Under the pieces are notes generated by a model. The model did not search any database, was not told the origin of the DNA, and saw only the letters and a program-made list of their open reading frames with translations. Of a stretch of DNA of 39,399 nucleotides, positions 16,359 through 22,390 are shown in pieces (positions within the stretch are counted from its first letter, which is position 1; each line of letters opens with the position of its first letter). Source of the stretch: Zunongwangia pacifica (GTDB taxonomy: Bacteria; Bacteroidota; Bacteroidia; Flavobacteriales; Flavobacteriaceae). Made by a program: the position numbers and the translations under genes. The DNA lies in NCBI RefSeq assembly GCF_023499215.1, contig NZ_JAKHSK010000040.1:1-39399 (forward strand), written 5' to 3'.

Positions 16359-16715
16359 CTATCCGTCCCAAACTGAAAAGTCAGTTATTTTATTATTATC
16401 AAATTTAATATTCAGTCGTCCAGTGTTAATTCCACGCTTTGAATAACCTAAAAAATAGCCAAATTCATTTTCTGTTTTCGAGTCTGGCTCTCCTAATAAT
16501 TTTAAAAGTTCGCTCTTGGACATTCCTTTTAGGTCATAGTTATTTCTTAAACTGTTCATCATATCCCATCTTAGCGACCATTCAGTTTCAGATTCCGTCC
16601 AGTTTTTCCACTTTTCAGAGTCAAACTTTTCGTGTGTAATTCTCCCTTTAAGTACAAAGCCAATTAAAATTATTAGTCCAATCGTTAAAATTCCATATTT
16701 AAACTTTTTGCTCAA
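16359..16715 (-). CDS. Small membrane-anchored protein with BamE/SmpA-like domain
   Basis: 118 residues. A membrane helix (about 8-24) is followed by LRNNYDLKGMSKSELLKLLGEPDS, LGYSKRGINTGRLNIKFDNNKI and a final DFSVWDG. The helix-G-x-P-D-turn and closing strand pattern resembles the BamE/SmpA fold (G-M-x-x-x-E-V-x-x-L-L-G-x-P). The reading frame begins with TTG at 16715; no closer ATG fits. A repeat-encoded upstream frame (starts MDITQGLLW) ends just inside it. Confidence 0.6.
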   Translation of the reverse strand: MSKKFKYGILTIGLIILIGFVLKGRITHEKFDSEKWKNWTESETEWSLRWDMMNSLRNNYDLKGMSKSELLKLLGEPDSKTENEFGYFLGYSKRGINTGRLNIKFDNNKITDFSVWDG

Positions 16716-16731
16716 TTTTTTGTTTTTTCAA

Positions 16732-16878
16732 ATGCACCACAACATAACTATACCACAACAAGCCTTGTGTGATATCCATTTTAGTTCAATCATAAAACTA
16801 CCCAAAAATCATCAATCTCCATTAAGGATTTCTTGAAATTATTAGATTGTATAACGCTTACCGGTGTTGGCAACTGGC
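16732..16878 (-). repeat. Array repeat element, short form
   Basis: TGCACCACAACATAACTATA, inner arms CACAACAAGCCTTGTGTG, core CTACCCAAAAATCATC, CCATTAAGGATTTCTTG, TATAACGCTTACCGGTGTTG and GCAACTGG. The left bases TGCACCACAAC pair with GTTGTGCGTAGTG at 16088-16100, the other end of the same cassette; the right bases GTTGGCAAC pair with TTGCCAAC at 17435-17442. Confidence 0.85.
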
Positions 16879-16881
16879 TTT

Positions 16882-17424
16882 TCATTCTATATGATACCAT
16901 TTATATTCTTTTCCGTTCCAAAATAAAATACCGCCACCGTGAGATTCCTCAACGCTCATATAAATTCCGTTTCCAATTAGTTTGAAACTTTTACTCTCAT
17001 CTTGTCCGATTATATCTCCAGTCTTTTCGTCAACCAAAGTCGGTAACACAATTTCTCCTTTCGGTAGAGTTTTGAAAACCTCAATCCAATTCAAATCGGT
17101 CATTTGGTCAATTTCTTTTCCTGCTCCAAAAATGAAACTTTCTTGGTTTAGAGAGTTATTGAGAATCAAAACTCCGATTTTGCCATTTTTTTTGTTTTTA
17201 ACAAGTGAAGCGAAATCCGTTTTATCATCTCCGTTAAAGTCTCCAATCAGATTTTTGTCAACTATCAATTCCAAAGAATCCGGAACTTTTGTCAAATTCA
17301 CCCTTTCGGTCGGTTGAGATTGCAATTGTGTTTCTTCTACTTTAGGTTCAGATTTTTTTTCTGCTTTTTCCTTGCAGGATGAAAAGTATAAAATCAGAAT
17401 TAAAATTGTTATTGGTAATCTCAT
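16882..17424 (-). CDS. Lipoprotein with FG-GAP-like calcium loop (copy 1)
   Basis: About 180 residues from the ATG at 17424 (MRLPITI). The signal peptide ends in lipobox YFSSC, so the protein is lipidated and faces the periplasm or outer membrane. A Lys/Glu-rich linker is followed by LIGDFNGDDKTDFA, an FG-GAP/EF-hand-like D-x-N-x-D-x-x-x-D loop, and the end EESHGGGILFWNGKEYKWY. Function unknown. The same protein is encoded again at 18112-18654; I see only two, silent, nucleotide differences. Confidence 0.75.
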   Translation of the reverse strand: MRLPITILILILYFSSCKEKAEKKSEPKVEETQLQSQPTERVNLTKVPDSLELIVDKNLIGDFNGDDKTDFASLVKNKKNGKIGVLILNNSLNQESFIFGAGKEIDQMTDLNWIEVFKTLPKGEIVLPTLVDEKTGDIIGQDESKSFKLIGNGIYMSVEESHGGGILFWNGKEYKWYHIE

Positions 17425-17432
17425 TGTTAAAC

Positions 17433-17563
17433 TTGTTGCCAACATAAATATAACTCAACAAGTTATATGGCACAATCATAAAACTACCCAAAATCACCAA
17501 TCTCCATTAAGGGTTTCTAGGAATTATTAGCTTGTGCAACGCTTACCGGTGTTGTGCGTAGTG
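17433..17563 (-). repeat. Array repeat element, short form
   Basis: GTTGCCAACATAAATATAAC, inner CTCAACAAGTTATATGG (the hairpin is shorter than in other copies and the TTTTAGTT segment is missing), core CTACCCAAAATCACC, CCATTAAGGGTTTCTAGG, GCAACGCTTACCGGTGTTG and TGCGTAGTG. Confidence 0.8.
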
Positions 17564-17565
17564 TT

Positions 17566-17946
17566 TTATTCTCCATTTTTTATAGGAACATTAAATTCCT
17601 TAACTATTTTCTCTCCATTAATTTCAAAACGTAATTTTATATTCAAAGTATCAGATTCCAAATAATTGCTTGGAACATTTATTTCTGTTTTAGTAGTTCT
17701 GTTTTCCGTTCCTAACATTTTTATTCCAGTTCCAAAAATCGAACCCGTTTTTGGGTCAATATTTTTCCATTCAAAATCCGTTCTGATTGGCGTGTCATAA
17801 GTCAGATAGTCATTTCCATTTAATATTTTTAATTCCACGCTACTTTCTCCGTTTTTGTATATAAATTCCGATGAGTTTTTTTTCGATTCCGTACAGGAAT
17901 TCAGAGTAAGAATTAGAAGTCCAAATAGTAAAGTTCGTTTAATCAT
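17566..17946 (-). CDS. Small lipoprotein, function unknown
   Basis: 126 residues from the ATG at 17946 (MIKRTLLFGLL); an ATG 15 bp upstream is also possible. Lipobox LTLNSC. The mature part is strand-rich (VELKILNGNDYLTYD, IKLRFEINGEKIVKEF), like a single beta-sandwich domain. No family recognised. Its cassette ends are GTTGTGCGTAGTG and CACGCACAAC. Confidence 0.65.
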   Translation of the reverse strand: MIKRTLLFGLLILTLNSCTESKKNSSEFIYKNGESSVELKILNGNDYLTYDTPIRTDFEWKNIDPKTGSIFGTGIKMLGTENRTTKTEINVPSNYLESDTLNIKLRFEINGEKIVKEFNVPIKNGE

Positions 17947-17963
17947 CTTGAGGTTTCTCATAT

Positions 17964-18108
17964 CACGCACAACATAACTATACCCCAACTCTTGTTGTGT
18001 TATATCTATTTTAGTTCAATCATAAATCTACCCAAAAATCACCAATCTCCATTAAGGATTTCTTGAAATTATGAGCTTGTGTAACGCTTACCGGTGTTGG
18101 CAACTGGC
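17964..18108 (-). repeat. Array repeat element, short form
   Basis: CACGCACAACATAACTATAC, inner CCAACTCTTGTTGTGTTATA, TTTTAGTTCAATC, core CTACCCAAAAATCACC, CCATTAAGGATTTCTTG, TTATGAGCTTGTGTAACGC and TTACCGGTGTTGGCAACTGG. The right end is the same as that at 16854-16878, since the following cassette is a duplicate. Confidence 0.85.
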
Positions 18109-18111
18109 TTT

Positions 18112-18654
18112 TCATTCTATATGATACCATTTATATTCTTTTCCGTTCCAAAATAAAATTCCGCCACCGTGAGATTCCTCAACGCTCATATAAATTCCGT
18201 TTCCAATTAGTTTGAAACTTTTACTCTCATCTTGTCCGATTATATCTCCAGTCTTTTCGTCAACCAAAGTCGGTAACACAATTTCTCCTTTCGGTAGAGT
18301 TTTGAAAACCTCAATCCAATTCAAATCGGTCATTTGGTCAATTTCTTTTCCTGCTCCAAAAATGAAACTTTCTTGGTTTAGAGAGTTATTGAGAATCAAA
18401 ACTCCGATTTTGCCATTTTTTTTGTTTTTAACAAGTGAAGCGAAATCCGTTTTATCATCTCCGTTAAAGTCTCCAATCAGATTTTTGTCAACTATCAATT
18501 CCAAAGAATCCGGAACTTTTGTCAAATTCACCCTTTCGGTCGGTTGAGATTGCAATTGCGTTTCTTCTACTTTAGGTTCAGATTTTTTTTCTGCTTTTTC
18601 CTTGCAGGATGAAAAGTATAAAATCAGAATTAAAATTGTTATTGGTAATCTCAT
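18112..18654 (-). CDS. Lipoprotein with FG-GAP-like calcium loop (copy 2)
   Basis: Encodes the same protein as 16882-17424, including lipobox YFSSC and the DFNGDDKTD loop. The differences I can find are a silent Gly codon (at 18151) and a silent Thr codon (at 18559). The duplication includes the cassette ends (GTTGGCAACTGG and TTGTTGCCAAC) and part of the 5' repeat, so a whole cassette was copied, with another cassette between the copies. Confidence 0.75.
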   Translation of the reverse strand: MRLPITILILILYFSSCKEKAEKKSEPKVEETQLQSQPTERVNLTKVPDSLELIVDKNLIGDFNGDDKTDFASLVKNKKNGKIGVLILNNSLNQESFIFGAGKEIDQMTDLNWIEVFKTLPKGEIVLPTLVDEKTGDIIGQDESKSFKLIGNGIYMSVEESHGGGILFWNGKEYKWYHIE

Positions 18655-18662
18655 TGTTAAAC

Positions 18663-18884
18663 TTGTTGCCAACATAAATATAACTCAACAAGTTATATGA
18701 CACAATCATAAAACTACCCAAAAATCACCAATATCAATCGCGGTTTCCCTTAAAATTACTTATTGCAGCCTTATCATCCAGTAACCAAAGTCCAGTTAAA
18801 AAAGAAAAACCGCTTTAAGCGGTTGATTGGGATAAGGATTTCTTGGAATTATTAGCTTGTATAACGCTTACCGGTGTTAGGTAC
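18663..18884 (-). repeat. Array repeat element, long form with terminator-like hairpin
   Basis: TTGTTGCCAACATAAATATA as at 17433, core CTACCCAAAAATCACC, then CGGTTTCCCTTAAAATTAC and the extra block with GCAGCCTTATCATCC and AACCGCTT/AAGCGGTT flanked on the minus strand by a T-rich run. Ends GGATAAGGATTTCTTGG, TATAACGCTTACCGGTGTTA, GGTACG. Confidence 0.85.
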
Positions 18885-18886
18885 GT

Positions 18887-19915
18887 TTATTTTTTATTCA
18901 TTATTTGATTATACTCTTCTGACAGACCTAACTCTTCTATGCTAACTCCACTTCCTGCAATATCTCCTAAATTCATCGGATCGATTTTTAATTCATATTG
19001 ATCAGGTCTAATTCTAGCAATCTTAAACTCGAATTGATATCCGAGTGAAGCTAAAAGTTTGCAAATAGTATATCTGTCTTTTGGGTTTGATTTTGCACCG
19101 AAAATCACACTTTTAATTTTTTTTCTATTGAATTTATTTGGGCCTTGTTTTGAAATCAAGCGTATTTCTTCTTCATAATTCCATTTCCTCGATTTTGTAG
19201 ACAATAATTGTCTTTTTAACTCACTTTCATTAATAGGTCCATAGTTGAATAGATCAATTGGAATATCGTCATAGTTAACTTCCTCTATTTCGAAAGTATT
19301 AGTTTCATCCATTGGAAGAGTAGTAGTCGAATCAGCTTCTTCAATTTCAAATTCCAAACACAATCCTGTATGGTTCTTTGCATAATGTCCCCACATTAAT
19401 GGACAAGTCGAAGTTTTAGAACCACACGTCACACCAAAACGTTTCGAATCAACAAGTAGAAAAGTTAAGTCATCAAACATTTTTATTTGTAACTCATTAT
19501 TTTTAAAGATAAAGGTCTTCTCGAAAATATCTGGATAGTTGTAAAAAGAATAGATCTCAGCCAACCTTTCTGGTATTGATAGATTTCCCGAATCATAGCT
19601 ATCAAAACTCTTAATTGCATTTAAATAAGCATTTATGGTGTAATTCCAATTCTTTTTGTTTGACTGAAATTCTGTTGAATTTTTATCTATTTCAGTTCTG
19701 TCGGTAATGTGTAATTTAATGTGTTCGAAAAGAGATTTGACTTTTGATTTATCCTTTGTCAATTTAAAAAGAGGTTTAGAATCAAATAAGTCGTTGAAAT
19801 CTCTTGGATTGGCAAAAAACAGCTCATTGTTAATTAATGAACTGTACAAGTATTGGTCAATCTTTTGATATTTGAATATAGTTCTTATAATTCTACTATT
19901 TTGAATGTTTTGCAA
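18887..19915 (-). CDS. DUF2971 protein
   Basis: 342 residues. IFKYQKIDQYLYSSLINNEL then FFANPRDFNDLFDSK is the DUF2971 opening, and FGVTCGSKTSTCPLMWGHYA, NHTGLCLEFEI its second hallmark; RKWNYEEEIRLI and KSVIFGAKSN close the domain. Biochemical role unknown; such genes often occur in defence or mobile regions. The frame starts with TTG at 19915, next to the repeat boundary; no ATG fits before the conserved domain. Confidence 0.8.
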   Translation of the reverse strand: MQNIQNSRIIRTIFKYQKIDQYLYSSLINNELFFANPRDFNDLFDSKPLFKLTKDKSKVKSLFEHIKLHITDRTEIDKNSTEFQSNKKNWNYTINAYLNAIKSFDSYDSGNLSIPERLAEIYSFYNYPDIFEKTFIFKNNELQIKMFDDLTFLLVDSKRFGVTCGSKTSTCPLMWGHYAKNHTGLCLEFEIEEADSTTTLPMDETNTFEIEEVNYDDIPIDLFNYGPINESELKRQLLSTKSRKWNYEEEIRLISKQGPNKFNRKKIKSVIFGAKSNPKDRYTICKLLASLGYQFEFKIARIRPDQYELKIDPMNLGDIAGSGVSIEELGLSEEYNQIMNKK

Positions 19916-19916
19916 A

Positions 19917-20012
19917 TGTACTCTAACATAAAGCTACCCAAAAATCAACAATTTCAATTAAGGATTTCTAGGAAATATTAGCTCGGGTAACGGTTACTGG
20001 TGTTGCCAGTAG
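19917..20012 (-). repeat. Array repeat element, minimal form
   Basis: GTACTCTAACATAAAGCTAC passes directly into CCCAAAAATCAACAATTTC, so the inner hairpin and TTTTAGTT segment are deleted; then AATTAAGGATTTCTAGG, TTAGCTCGGGTAACGG and TTACTGGTGTTGCCAG. At 96 bp it is the shortest copy with both ends and shows which parts are dispensable. Confidence 0.8.
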
Positions 20013-20210
20013 TTATTTCCCGCAACGTGGACATTTTTCATTTGTACTCGTTGGACCTGTAAAAAGTCCTTTCTCAAGTGTCTGACTTGGTCCTGTGTAA
20101 AAACCCTCATTTAAATGTTGAACATTTTGTTTGGATAAAACGTATCTAATAGCTTCTTGCTTTTCTGACTCGTTTAGAGCATCAAATAGTAATTTAAACT
20201 TTTCTAACAT
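20013..20210 (-). CDS. Small protein with C-terminal zinc-ribbon half (65 aa)
   Basis: MLEKFKLLFDALNESEKQEA forms an acidic helix; the middle has two similar copies of GxxTGPSQTLEKG/GLFTGPTSTNEK; the end is CPRCGK. Its start overlaps the preceding gene by 7 bp, so it is coupled to it as the last gene of a three-gene cassette. Function unknown; the CPRC pair echoes the CxxC pairs of its neighbour. Confidence 0.6.
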   Translation of the reverse strand: MLEKFKLLFDALNESEKQEAIRYVLSKQNVQHLNEGFYTGPSQTLEKGLFTGPTSTNEKCPRCGK

Positions 20211-20773
20211 AATTTCTGTTCTGTTATTTTATTACCACATAATTGGCAATCTCCTTTTTCATATTTCCAAGGTGAAGAATTACATACTGGACAAGTAATT
20301 TTGTGATTTCCAGGTTGTACTTCTTTTAGAGCTTCTCTATAAGTTTCTTTTCTTTTATCCTCAGGTAAACCAGCAAAAGTATCAATATCACTATTGTCTA
20401 TTTCACTAACATATCTGTAAAACCACTCTCGTTCTATTTCACTCAGTTTTTCAATATTGTCACATTCGTTCGCAATGAAAATATTATTCTTCATTCCAAT
20501 TTTATGGGTAGTGATTTTGTCGGTTATTTTTAGAATTAGAGAAAGAAATGAAATAGCTATAAGAACTAATGAAAGTCCAAAGCTTATATTATTCATAAGC
20601 AGTTCATATTCTCCGCCTTTTGTTACATATTGAGCAATTATAAAAAATAGAGGGACAATTAAAGTCAAAATTAAAAATAGAATATTTAGCCTTTCGTATT
20701 TGTTCTTTCCCTTTCGATGAAGAATTTTAGCCGATGTAGCATTTAATTTAGTTTGCTCAATTTTACTTTGCAT
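20204..20773 (-). CDS. Mobilome CxxCx(11)CxxC protein with two membrane helices
   Basis: 189 residues. Helices at about 28-48 and 62-83 form a hairpin reminiscent of SLATT-type membrane modules; the soluble tail has REWFYRYVSEID and ends with CPVC-x11-CQLC, the spacing that defines the mobilome CxxCx(11)CxxC group found on mobile elements. It is probably a membrane-associated component of a conflict system with the 58-aa and 65-aa proteins on either side. The spacing is seen directly; the role is inferred. Confidence 0.7.
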   Translation of the reverse strand: MQSKIEQTKLNATSAKILHRKGKNKYERLNILFLILTLIVPLFFIIAQYVTKGGEYELLMNNISFGLSLVLIAISFLSLILKITDKITTHKIGMKNNIFIANECDNIEKLSEIEREWFYRYVSEIDNSDIDTFAGLPEDKRKETYREALKEVQPGNHKITCPVCNSSPWKYEKGDCQLCGNKITEQKLC

Positions 20774-20775
20774 AA

Positions 20776-20952
20776 TTACTCCGCCAATTCAAGTTCCGTA
20801 ATAGGATAATTTTCAGCTCCTTGTCCATATCTTTCAAAATCCCCATAAGCACAAAAAGCAAATCCGTTCTTGATTTCAAAAGCTGTCATTATGCCCTTAA
20901 TATTATCAACTTTTTTATCTCTATGTCTAACTCTATTTCCTTTTTTTATCAT
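20776..20952 (-). CDS. Small conserved-looking protein (58 aa), first gene of the cassette
   Basis: ATG at 20952 to TAA at 20776: MIKKGNRVRHRDKKVDNIKG, then MTAFEIKNGFAFCAYGDFE and ITELELAE. The opening KKGNRVRHRD resembles small SH3-like barrels (KxGxxVRH). The stop lies 2 bp before the start of the mobilome CxxC gene. It fills what would otherwise be an empty gap and makes the cassette a three-gene unit. Confidence 0.6.
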   Translation of the reverse strand: MIKKGNRVRHRDKKVDNIKGIMTAFEIKNGFAFCAYGDFERYGQGAENYPITELELAE

Positions 20953-20966
20953 TTTCTTATAATTTT

Positions 20967-21108
20967 TGGTAACCTAGCTATAACAAAACTCTTGTTGGGC
21001 GATATCCATTTTAGTTCAATGATAAAACTACCCAAAAATCACCAATTCCCATTAAGGATTTCTTGGGATTATTAGCTTGTGTAACGCTTATCGGTGTTGT
21101 GAGCTGTG
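20967..21108 (-). repeat. Array repeat element, short form
   Basis: TTGGTAACCTAGCTATAAC, inner AAAACTCTTGTTGGGC, TTTTAGTTCAATG, core CTACCCAAAAATCACC, CCATTAAGGATTTCTTGG, TGTAACGCTTATCGGTGTTG and TGAGC. TTGGTAAC pairs with GTTGCCAG at 20002-20009, the far end of the same cassette. Confidence 0.85.
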
Positions 21109-21113
21109 CTTTT

Positions 21114-21911
21114 TCACTCTACTTCTCTAGGTGTAAACTCTTGCTTTTCATCATTATACGATAAGGTGTAATATGTAAAGTTTAAGTTTTTAATTTCTGA
21201 ATATTTAAGAAGTAAAGTGTGTCCTTTTATTGGATAATAGTTTTTAGAATTATCTTGTTTAATACCTTCAACGATTTTACTGTCATTTTTTATATTCCTT
21301 CTTTCAGCACCAGTAAGACTTATGTAATTTAATCCTCCATCATTGCTTAATTCATAATCAACCAATATACCATCGTATAAGTAACTTTCATTGTTTATTT
21401 CTACAATCGCATCTACAAAAACAAATTCAATATCTTCTACCGTATCTTCGTCTAGTGTCATATCAGCTCTAGGAAAATCAAAGAATTCTCCTTTGAGTAT
21501 ATAATGCCACGAATTTTGAAACCTGAAAAACTTACTATACCTATCCCATTTTCTTAACCTTACAATTTTCTTTAAAATATATCCACAAAGTCCTGAAGCA
21601 AAGAACATTGTTGAATTGTATGTTATTATGTTTAAAAAGTTTTTCTCAACATTTTGAAAAGAAGATTTTTCTGTACTTTGCGAAAGAATATTACCTAAAA
21701 TATATAGATCAACTTTTTGATTAAAAATATTCGCTAAAAAATACCAAATAAATTGAAATAGTAAAGCTGGTAGAAATGTTGCAATGAAGACACCAAAAAA
21801 AGTTTCTTTAAAATATTCTTTTGAAAATTCTTCTGAATAATAAAACCTCCTAAATAGAATACCTGGAATTAAAAGAAAGAATAATATTAGTGTAGATAGA
21901 GCTATGCTCAT
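21114..21911 (-). CDS. Hypothetical membrane protein, second gene of a pair
   Basis: 265 residues. Hydrophobic helices at about 5-22, 38-62 and 95-112, then a cytoplasmic strand-rich domain (VDAIVEINNESYLYDGILVD, LNYISLTGAERR, YYPIKGHTLLLKYSEI). The N-terminal ILFFLLIPGILFRRFYYS has the short helix-PG-RR-Y pattern I associate with unnamed bacterial membrane proteins. No firm family. Its start overlaps the stop of the preceding small gene (TAATG), so both are coupled. Confidence 0.65.
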   Translation of the reverse strand: MSIALSTLILFFLLIPGILFRRFYYSEEFSKEYFKETFFGVFIATFLPALLFQFIWYFLANIFNQKVDLYILGNILSQSTEKSSFQNVEKNFLNIITYNSTMFFASGLCGYILKKIVRLRKWDRYSKFFRFQNSWHYILKGEFFDFPRADMTLDEDTVEDIEFVFVDAIVEINNESYLYDGILVDYELSNDGGLNYISLTGAERRNIKNDSKIVEGIKQDNSKNYYPIKGHTLLLKYSEIKNLNFTYYTLSYNDEKQEFTPREVE

Positions 21912-22177
21912 TAAGCTTTCTCTAATCTATTTATTTTACCTTTTGTTGAATCTGAAACTTTGAAGGATGCTTTAACATTATGTCTCAGTGAACGCACAGC
22001 TTCTGCTAAATTAACAGAGTCTTTTCTATTACTAATAATAACGCCAACCCTTTCACTTGTTAATGAAGAGTCTGAATGTCTAAAGGATAACGCTCTTTTA
22101 CTAATATTCTTTTTTTCTCTGCTCATAATACCAAATATATCACAAAATTTATTCCAAAGCAATTTTATTTTATTCAT
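21911..22177 (-). CDS. Small basic protein (88 aa), first gene of the right-most cassette
   Basis: From ATG at 22177 (MNKIKLLWNKF). The frame also reads upstream through the repeat (LGYIYVVGNAKTT). Features: KRALSFRHSDSSLTSERVGV and a Lys/Arg-rich C-terminal helix. No family recognised. It is translationally coupled to the membrane protein gene, and the pair forms one cassette bounded by GTTGTGAGC and GCCCACAAC. Confidence 0.6.
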   Translation of the reverse strand: MNKIKLLWNKFCDIFGIMSREKKNISKRALSFRHSDSSLTSERVGVIISNRKDSVNLAEAVRSLRHNVKASFKVSDSTKGKINRLEKA

Positions 22178-22189
22178 CGTTGTTTTCGC

Positions 22190-22285
22190 ATTGCCCACAA
22201 CATAAATATAACCCAAAAAGCTATATTATAAGCAATTATAAATCTACCAAAAAAACCCCAATCCCCATTACGGTTTCCCTTAAAA
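22190..22285 (-). repeat. Right-end repeat element of the main array
   Basis: TTGCCCACAACATAAATATA, CCCAAAAAGCTATATTATAAGC, core TAAATCTACC, CCATTACGGTTTCCC, TTAAAAG, then unique DNA. The ACCGGTGTT end is absent. In gene direction this is the start of the array, where an integron would have attI and an outward promoter, but the next gene is an ordinary plus-strand gene with no integrase. Confidence 0.75.
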
Positions 22286-22345
22286 GAGAAAAACAGCCCA
22301 TCAAAAAAACCGTTCCTAAAAAAATAGCCGTTCCACATAATCAAA

Positions 22346-22353
22346 TACCTTTG
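22346..22353 (+). promoter_or_regulatory. Candidate -7 box of the BNR-repeat gene
   Basis: TACCTTTG matches TAnnTTTG; transcription would start near 22359. No good TTG lies 19-21 bp upstream, so the promoter is weak or uses another contact. Confidence 0.35.
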
Positions 22354-22390
22354 CCCACGTTAGCTTAATGCTATGCAGAAGAATAAACCA

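Noticed and set aside
20821-21075. Plus-strand frame of 84 codons opposite the 58-aa gene and repeat
   Set aside because: It is the antisense reading of the 58-aa gene and of the repeat; the tail IHFSSMIKLPK is also found antisense to other repeats (for example near 1010), so it comes from the element.
224-22285. CRISPR array
   Set aside because: The repeats are 95-350 bp, imperfect and separated by genes; there are no short regular repeats, no 30-40-bp spacers and no cas genes.
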